A program made the position numbers and the translations under genes. From an uncultured Nocardioides sp. (GTDB taxonomy: Bacteria; Actinomycetota; Actinomycetes; Propionibacteriales; Nocardioidaceae), in contig CADCUM010000064.1 in assembly GCA_902805885.1 (NCBI GenBank), positions 1-64,000 of the forward strand: a stretch of DNA of 64,000 bases, given 5' to 3'. The notes under the pieces were generated by a model. It was not told where the DNA came from. It made no database searches and saw only the letters and a list, made by a program, of their open reading frames with translations. Shown here piece by piece: positions 60,297 to 64,000 of this stretch; position 1 is the stretch's first letter, and each line of letters opens with the position of its first letter.

Positions 60297-62033
60297 ATGA
60301 GAAGTCATCGACACACGTTCCGTGGGGTCCACGCGCTCCTCGTCGCCCACACGCTCGTCGCCTGCCTCGCCGTGCTGGTGCAGCCCGCACCTGCCGGCGC
60401 GGCGGGCGGCGTCGACGAGATCGCCTTCCCTCCGGTCGCGGACGCGTTCGTCAACGCCGCCGATCCCACCAGGAGCTACGGCACGACCGGCGAGCTCTGG
60501 GTCGACGCCAGTCCGGTGAAGCAGACGTACCTCCGCTTCGACCTGGGAGGTCTGGCCGACCGCGACGTCCAGCGCGTGGTCCTGCGGATGCACTCCACCG
60601 ACTCGTCGGCCAACGGCGGAGACGTGCACGAGGTGGGACCGGGAGCGTGGGGGGAGTCCGTCACCTACAACACCCGACCGGCCATCGGCGCTCGGGTCGG
60701 GACGTTCGGCCCGGTCGTCAGTGGGGGCTACCACGAGGCGCCACTGAGCCTGGACGTGTCGGGGCGCACCGTCGTCTCGCTCGCCCTCACGTCGCCATCG
60801 AGCGACGGAGCGCGTTGGGCCAGTCGCGAGCAGGTGCCGTTGCCCGAGCTCGTCGTCGAGGTCGCCGCCGAACCCGGCTCGACCACGGACGGGCTCAGCG
60901 TGGTCGCCGAGAGCTTCCAAGGTTCCAGCAACCCGACGTACTACGCCTCCAACCAGCACCTCGCGGTGACCGCCGGCGGTCGACAGCTCGCTGTGCACGG
61001 CCTTCACAAGACCGGTGTGCAGCTCGCGTGGCGGGACCCTGCCGGCAGCTGGCGGCGACGCTCGACGGGCGGCGTCACCGACGGGGTGCTGCTGTCCGGC
61101 GCCGGGACCGGCGACAGGCCGGCGACCATCGCCGTCTTCCGAGACGCGACCGGCGCCGAGGGGGCCTGGGTCGTGTGGTCAGGTCCCACACCCAGGGCCT
61201 CCACCACGGTCGGGGTGGCCGTTCAGATGCGCCGGTTGTCCGACCTCGACTCGCCGGCCGGGCCCACAGTGGGACCCCTCGTCAGCGTGGCGCAGCCGGG
61301 GATGGGCAACTTCCGCGCCGACCTCACGTTCGAGCGGACAGCAGCGGGCGACCCTCGTGGGGTCGTGACCTGGGTGCGTCGCACCGGCTCGACGGCCTAT
61401 GAGCTCGTCGTCAGCGCGTTCGACGCGAGGGACGCCACGCCGACGATGGCACCGCCTCACCTGCTCGCCACCTATGCGGCGATCTCGTTCTCCACCACGA
61501 TCGTGGCGACACCCACCGGCGCCCAGGTGGTCGCTCGCCTTCCCGACGGGAGGGTGACCGTCCTCTCGCACGACGCCGGTGCTCCCCTGTCAGCCTGGAC
61601 CCAGGGAGCGCCGGGGCGTCCGGCCGCCGCCAACGCCGTGGTGGCGGCGGCGGCGACCACCGGCGACGAGGTCGTCAGCGTCGCCGAGACCAGTACGACA
61701 AAGAACCTGGTGACGGTCCAGAGGTTCGTCTCCGGACGGCCGCAGGCGGTGGAGGCGACGTTCACGGGCTACACGCAGCCGGCCGTGGCCAGCGACGGCA
61801 GCTCCGTCTGGGTCGTCATGGTCCGCGTGTCCGACGGCCATGTCGTGTCTCGCACCTTCCGCAGCGGCACCGGCTGGACGACGGTGGACCGGGTCGAGCT
61901 CGCGACCCAGGCTGGCGGACATCGGTGGCCGAGCGTGCAGCGCGAGGTGGACGGGCGGCTCCGGATCCTGGTCCGGTCGACGGGCGGGACCTCGCTCACC
62001 TCACGCGTCCTGGCGTGGCAGCGCGTCGTCTGA
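60297..62033 (+). CDS. Secreted DNRLRE/CBM96-like protein
   Basis: 578 residues. Signal peptide about 1-36 (ending PAGAAG). A carbohydrate-binding DNRLRE-type domain (about 40-190) is shown by ADAFVNAADPTRSYGTTGELWV, TYLRFDLGGL, VVLRMHSTDSS and GESVTYNTRPAIG. The rest (about 200-578) has repeating WVVWSGP, TWVRRTGS and SVWVVMVR units suggestive of a beta-propeller. No catalytic motif recognised. It lies 21 nt after the VWA gene and probably shares its transcript. Likely binds surface or environmental glycans. Confidence 0.78.
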   Translation: MRSHRHTFRGVHALLVAHTLVACLAVLVQPAPAGAAGGVDEIAFPPVADAFVNAADPTRSYGTTGELWVDASPVKQTYLRFDLGGLADRDVQRVVLRMHSTDSSANGGDVHEVGPGAWGESVTYNTRPAIGARVGTFGPVVSGGYHEAPLSLDVSGRTVVSLALTSPSSDGARWASREQVPLPELVVEVAAEPGSTTDGLSVVAESFQGSSNPTYYASNQHLAVTAGGRQLAVHGLHKTGVQLAWRDPAGSWRRRSTGGVTDGVLLSGAGTGDRPATIAVFRDATGAEGAWVVWSGPTPRASTTVGVAVQMRRLSDLDSPAGPTVGPLVSVAQPGMGNFRADLTFERTAAGDPRGVVTWVRRTGSTAYELVVSAFDARDATPTMAPPHLLATYAAISFSTTIVATPTGAQVVARLPDGRVTVLSHDAGAPLSAWTQGAPGRPAAANAVVAAAATTGDEVVSVAETSTTKNLVTVQRFVSGRPQAVEATFTGYTQPAVASDGSSVWVVMVRVSDGHVVSRTFRSGTGWTTVDRVELATQAGGHRWPSVQREVDGRLRILVRSTGGTSLTSRVLAWQRVV

Positions 62034-62056
62034 GCGGACTGCTCGCCGGGGCTTCG

Positions 62057-63121
62057 CTACCCCAGGGGCAGATCGACCTGCGCCACGATGACGGGCGCAG
62101 GCGTCCGGCCATCGATGTCGACGTACCACACGCCGTCCTCGACGCGGCCGCACGGCGTCATGGCAGTGCCCTGGGAGCCGCACGCGACCGACAGCACCTC
62201 CACGCCGCCGATGGAGTGGGTGATCCGCACCGGCTCCTCATCGGTGCCGACCACCAGGCCGGCGGCGTGCGTCAACGCGCGACCCGGCACGGACCCGTTG
62301 CGCTGGGTCACCCCCCGGAGCACGTAGTCGACCCGTAGCTCGTCGCTCGGATCGAACCGGAAGTCCACCCGCTCCCCCGAGACGGCAGCCGGTCCCGGGA
62401 TGGTGACTCCGTCGGCGACCACGCGCACGCTCGTCGCCTCGACCTCGCCAGCGGTCGTCGGCACCTCCGGCTCGGCCAGGCTGAGCGTGGTCACGGGCCG
62501 TTGTGTCACGACCCAGTGCGACGTCCTCAGCGTGCCGTCCACCAGCACGCGCGTGCGCACGAAGGCCTCGCCCGGCACCATCGGGACCGGCGGGGCGAAG
62601 GCCACGGCCTCCGCCCCGGCGACCTCGGGCGGCTCAGCGACTGGCGGCGCAGGCCTCGGCACCTCGTCCCGGACCGTCATCGCTCCGATGACGACCACCG
62701 CCAGGACGAGCGGCGCCACCAGCACTGCCTCCGCCCGGACGCGACGCCTGCCCGTCGGCCCATCTCCGTGCTTCTCGGGCCGGCGCGGAGGCGGCGGAGG
62801 GGAGCCGCTGCCACGGGCCGGCGGTGGCATCCGCCCGGACGCCTTCCCACCGGCCGGCCGGGGGTCCGCAGACAGGCTGCGAGCCCGGAGCTCGTCGCGG
62901 TGCCCTGCAGTGCTCGTGGTGGGGCTCGGAGCCTCTCGGGGAAGCCGTGCCGCCGCGAGACGCTGTCGGGGGGTCGTGGTCTCGTCACCGACACGACTCC
63001 TTCCGGAGACGGTCCCCGGTGGGGTCGAGCTGGCTCGGAGCGCCGCATCCAGACGGTTGCGCAGCTGCCCTCGTCCAGGCTCCCCGCCCGGATCGTCCCG
63101 ACCGTCAGGGTGCTGGGTCAC
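62057..63121 (-). CDS. Single-pass membrane protein of unknown function, coupled to the sortase
   Basis: 354 residues from a GTG overlapping the sortase stop as GTGA. A long basic, Pro-rich cytoplasmic region (about 1-130) is followed by one TM helix (about 133-152, VLVAPLVLAVVVIGAMTV) and an extracellular domain (about 155-354) with a cysteine pair (VACGSQ, MTPCGR). The domain is beta-rich and ends APVIVAQVDLPLG. No family recognised. Position after the sortase suggests a partner or regulator; no sorting signal of its own is visible. Confidence 0.7.
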   Translation of the reverse strand: MTQHPDGRDDPGGEPGRGQLRNRLDAALRASSTPPGTVSGRSRVGDETTTPRQRLAAARLPREAPSPTTSTAGHRDELRARSLSADPRPAGGKASGRMPPPARGSGSPPPPPRRPEKHGDGPTGRRRVRAEAVLVAPLVLAVVVIGAMTVRDEVPRPAPPVAEPPEVAGAEAVAFAPPVPMVPGEAFVRTRVLVDGTLRTSHWVVTQRPVTTLSLAEPEVPTTAGEVEATSVRVVADGVTIPGPAAVSGERVDFRFDPSDELRVDYVLRGVTQRNGSVPGRALTHAAGLVVGTDEEPVRITHSIGGVEVLSVACGSQGTAMTPCGRVEDGVWYVDIDGRTPAPVIVAQVDLPLG

Positions 63122-63798
63122 GAATCCGTCCTCGTGGCGCGACCCAGCGGTCGGGCCACCACGATCGCGAGGTTCTGGTAGCCGCCGCGGGTGCGGTCGT
63201 ACGGCGGGGCGCAGGTGACCAGCGTGAGCCGGTGAGGGCCGGCAGCCGCGTAGATCCAGTCCCGTCGCGACAGGTCGCCCTGTGGTACGAGGCGGAACGT
63301 GACAACCCGGTAGCGCTGCTCCAGGCCGCGCGACGCCACAGTGACGATCGCCCCGGGACGGACCTGGAGCAGCTCGGCGAACGGCCCGAGTCCTTCGGTC
63401 CGCGAGTCGACGTGTGCTGCCACGAGGACGGAGCCGAAGGGATCACCGACGCGCGCGCCTCCCCGCCACCAACCCGCGCTGTCCAGGCCCGGAGGTACGG
63501 CGAGCCGCCCGTCCCGCGCCGTGCCGACGGCTCGTATGGTCACCCGGCTGCCGCTGGGCAGGCTCAGAGCCCGCGGTCGCTCGGGGACGACCTGCGACTG
63601 GGCGCGTCTCGCGGGCACGACGCGCTGGCGGAGCGCATCGCCCTCAGCGTCGCCGGCATCGCCCGAGCGCGGGGACAGCGATCGCGCCTCGCGTGCCGGC
63701 GCCTCCGCCCGGAGACCGGTCCGGGCGTCCAAGAACACCCCGGCGGGAACCGCCAGGGACACTGTCAGCGCCGCGGTCAGGACGACCGCGCGGATCAC
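63118..63798 (-). CDS. Class F-like sortase
   Basis: 226 residues. An N-terminal signal-anchor (about 1-22) is followed by a disordered Arg-rich stretch and the sortase barrel. The catalytic His is in VLVAAHVDSRTEG, the Cys in LTLVTCAPPYD and the Arg in DRTRGGYQN. This TLxTC-His-Arg layout with a short barrel fits class F sortases of actinobacteria. It would attach proteins to the cell wall, yet no LPxTG protein is in the window, so substrates lie elsewhere. The GTG start overlaps the upstream gene as GTGA. Confidence 0.85.
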   Translation of the reverse strand: MIRAVVLTAALTVSLAVPAGVFLDARTGLRAEAPAREARSLSPRSGDAGDAEGDALRQRVVPARRAQSQVVPERPRALSLPSGSRVTIRAVGTARDGRLAVPPGLDSAGWWRGGARVGDPFGSVLVAAHVDSRTEGLGPFAELLQVRPGAIVTVASRGLEQRYRVVTFRLVPQGDLSRRDWIYAAAGPHRLTLVTCAPPYDRTRGGYQNLAIVVARPLGRATRTDS

Positions 63799-64000
63799 GA
63801 CAGGTCCGGGGACCGCAGAGGACTCAGCACGGCCGCCGGTCGGGCCGACGCAACAGCGCGCAGGACCGTGGGGAGAAGGCGCAGCAGCCGGGCGGCCACA
63901 GCGGCCGCGTCAGCACGCGTCCTCGCCTCGGCGCCGAGCCTGAACCGTGAGCCGACCACGAGGTCGCCTGCGAGCCCGGCACGTCCTGTCTCGATGGTCC
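63795..64000 (-). CDS. C-terminal fragment of an unknown gene leaving the window
   Basis: About 67 codons of an open frame entering from the right edge, ending LSPLRSPDLS and overlapping the sortase GTG start as GTGA. Third positions are mostly G/C. The visible part is Ala/Arg/Leu-rich and helical (ARLLRLLPTVLRAVASA); no family can be assigned from it. Coupling suggests a role linked to the sortase. Confidence 0.6.
   Translation of the reverse strand, partial: TIETGRAGLAGDLVVGSRFRLGAEARTRADAAAVAARLLRLLPTVLRAVASARPAAVLSPLRSPDLS

Overview
The window is very GC-rich (roughly 70% or more by eye), densely coded DNA with strongly G/C-ending codons, and its gene families are typical of Actinomycetota. 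The prfB-ftsE-ftsX-M23 peptidase-smpB order, the glgX-treY-treZ cluster, repeated MMPL exporters, DUF5709 and a Tad pilus locus point to a Nocardioides-like member of the Propionibacteriales. That placement is an inference from gene content and was not checked by search. No rRNA, tRNA, CRISPR array, transposase or phage gene was recognised, so the window reads as chromosome.

Layout. 1-2.6 kb: a ROK repressor cut by the window edge, an amidohydrolase and smpB, separated by palindromic intergenic repeats. 2.6-7.2 kb: the divisome block (M23 peptidase, ftsX, ftsE) and prfB. 7.2-9.6 kb: a DUF5709 protein, a secreted unknown and a TetR repressor divergent from the first MMPL exporter (9.7-11.9 kb). 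11.9-18.1 kb: glycogen-to-trehalose genes in one operon. 18.2-28 kb: an FAD oxidoreductase resembling sulfide:quinone reductase, a second MMPL exporter, a GH6 cellulase behind a perfect LacI-type palindrome, a NarL-type two-component system divergent from a third MMPL exporter, and a DUF2200 protein. 28-29.2 kb: an alpha/beta hydrolase and a PspC protein. 29.2-33.5 kb: one translationally coupled operon of a Cu/Zn-SOD-like protein, ECF sigma factor, zinc-finger membrane anti-sigma candidate, ABC ATPase and two membrane proteins. 33.9-34.8 kb: a sigma-like regulator and a small unknown. 34.9-39.5 kb: Tad pilus genes (tadA, tadB, tadC, small pilin-like protein, three TadE/G-like proteins), nearly all overlapping by 1-4 nt.

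39.7-58.5 kb is the most distinctive part: an exopolysaccharide or cell-surface glycan locus. It has an initiating phosphoglycosyl transferase, Wzz-like protein, O-antigen-ligase/Wzy-like protein, flippase, GT4 and GT2 glycosyltransferases, polysaccharide deacetylase, three sulfotransferase-like proteins and a kinase-fold phosphotransferase. It also holds a large ATP-grasp protein with a possible nucleotidyltransferase-like C-terminal half, facing a thymidylate-kinase-like protein, and two homologous secreted proteins of a family I do not recognise. Together these suggest a Wzx/Wzy-type glycan that is sulfated and deacetylated, with unknown exported accessory proteins.

58.6-64 kb encodes surface proteins: a VWA protein, a DNRLRE/CBM96-like secreted protein, a single-pass membrane protein and a class F-like sortase, then the tail of a gene leaving the window.
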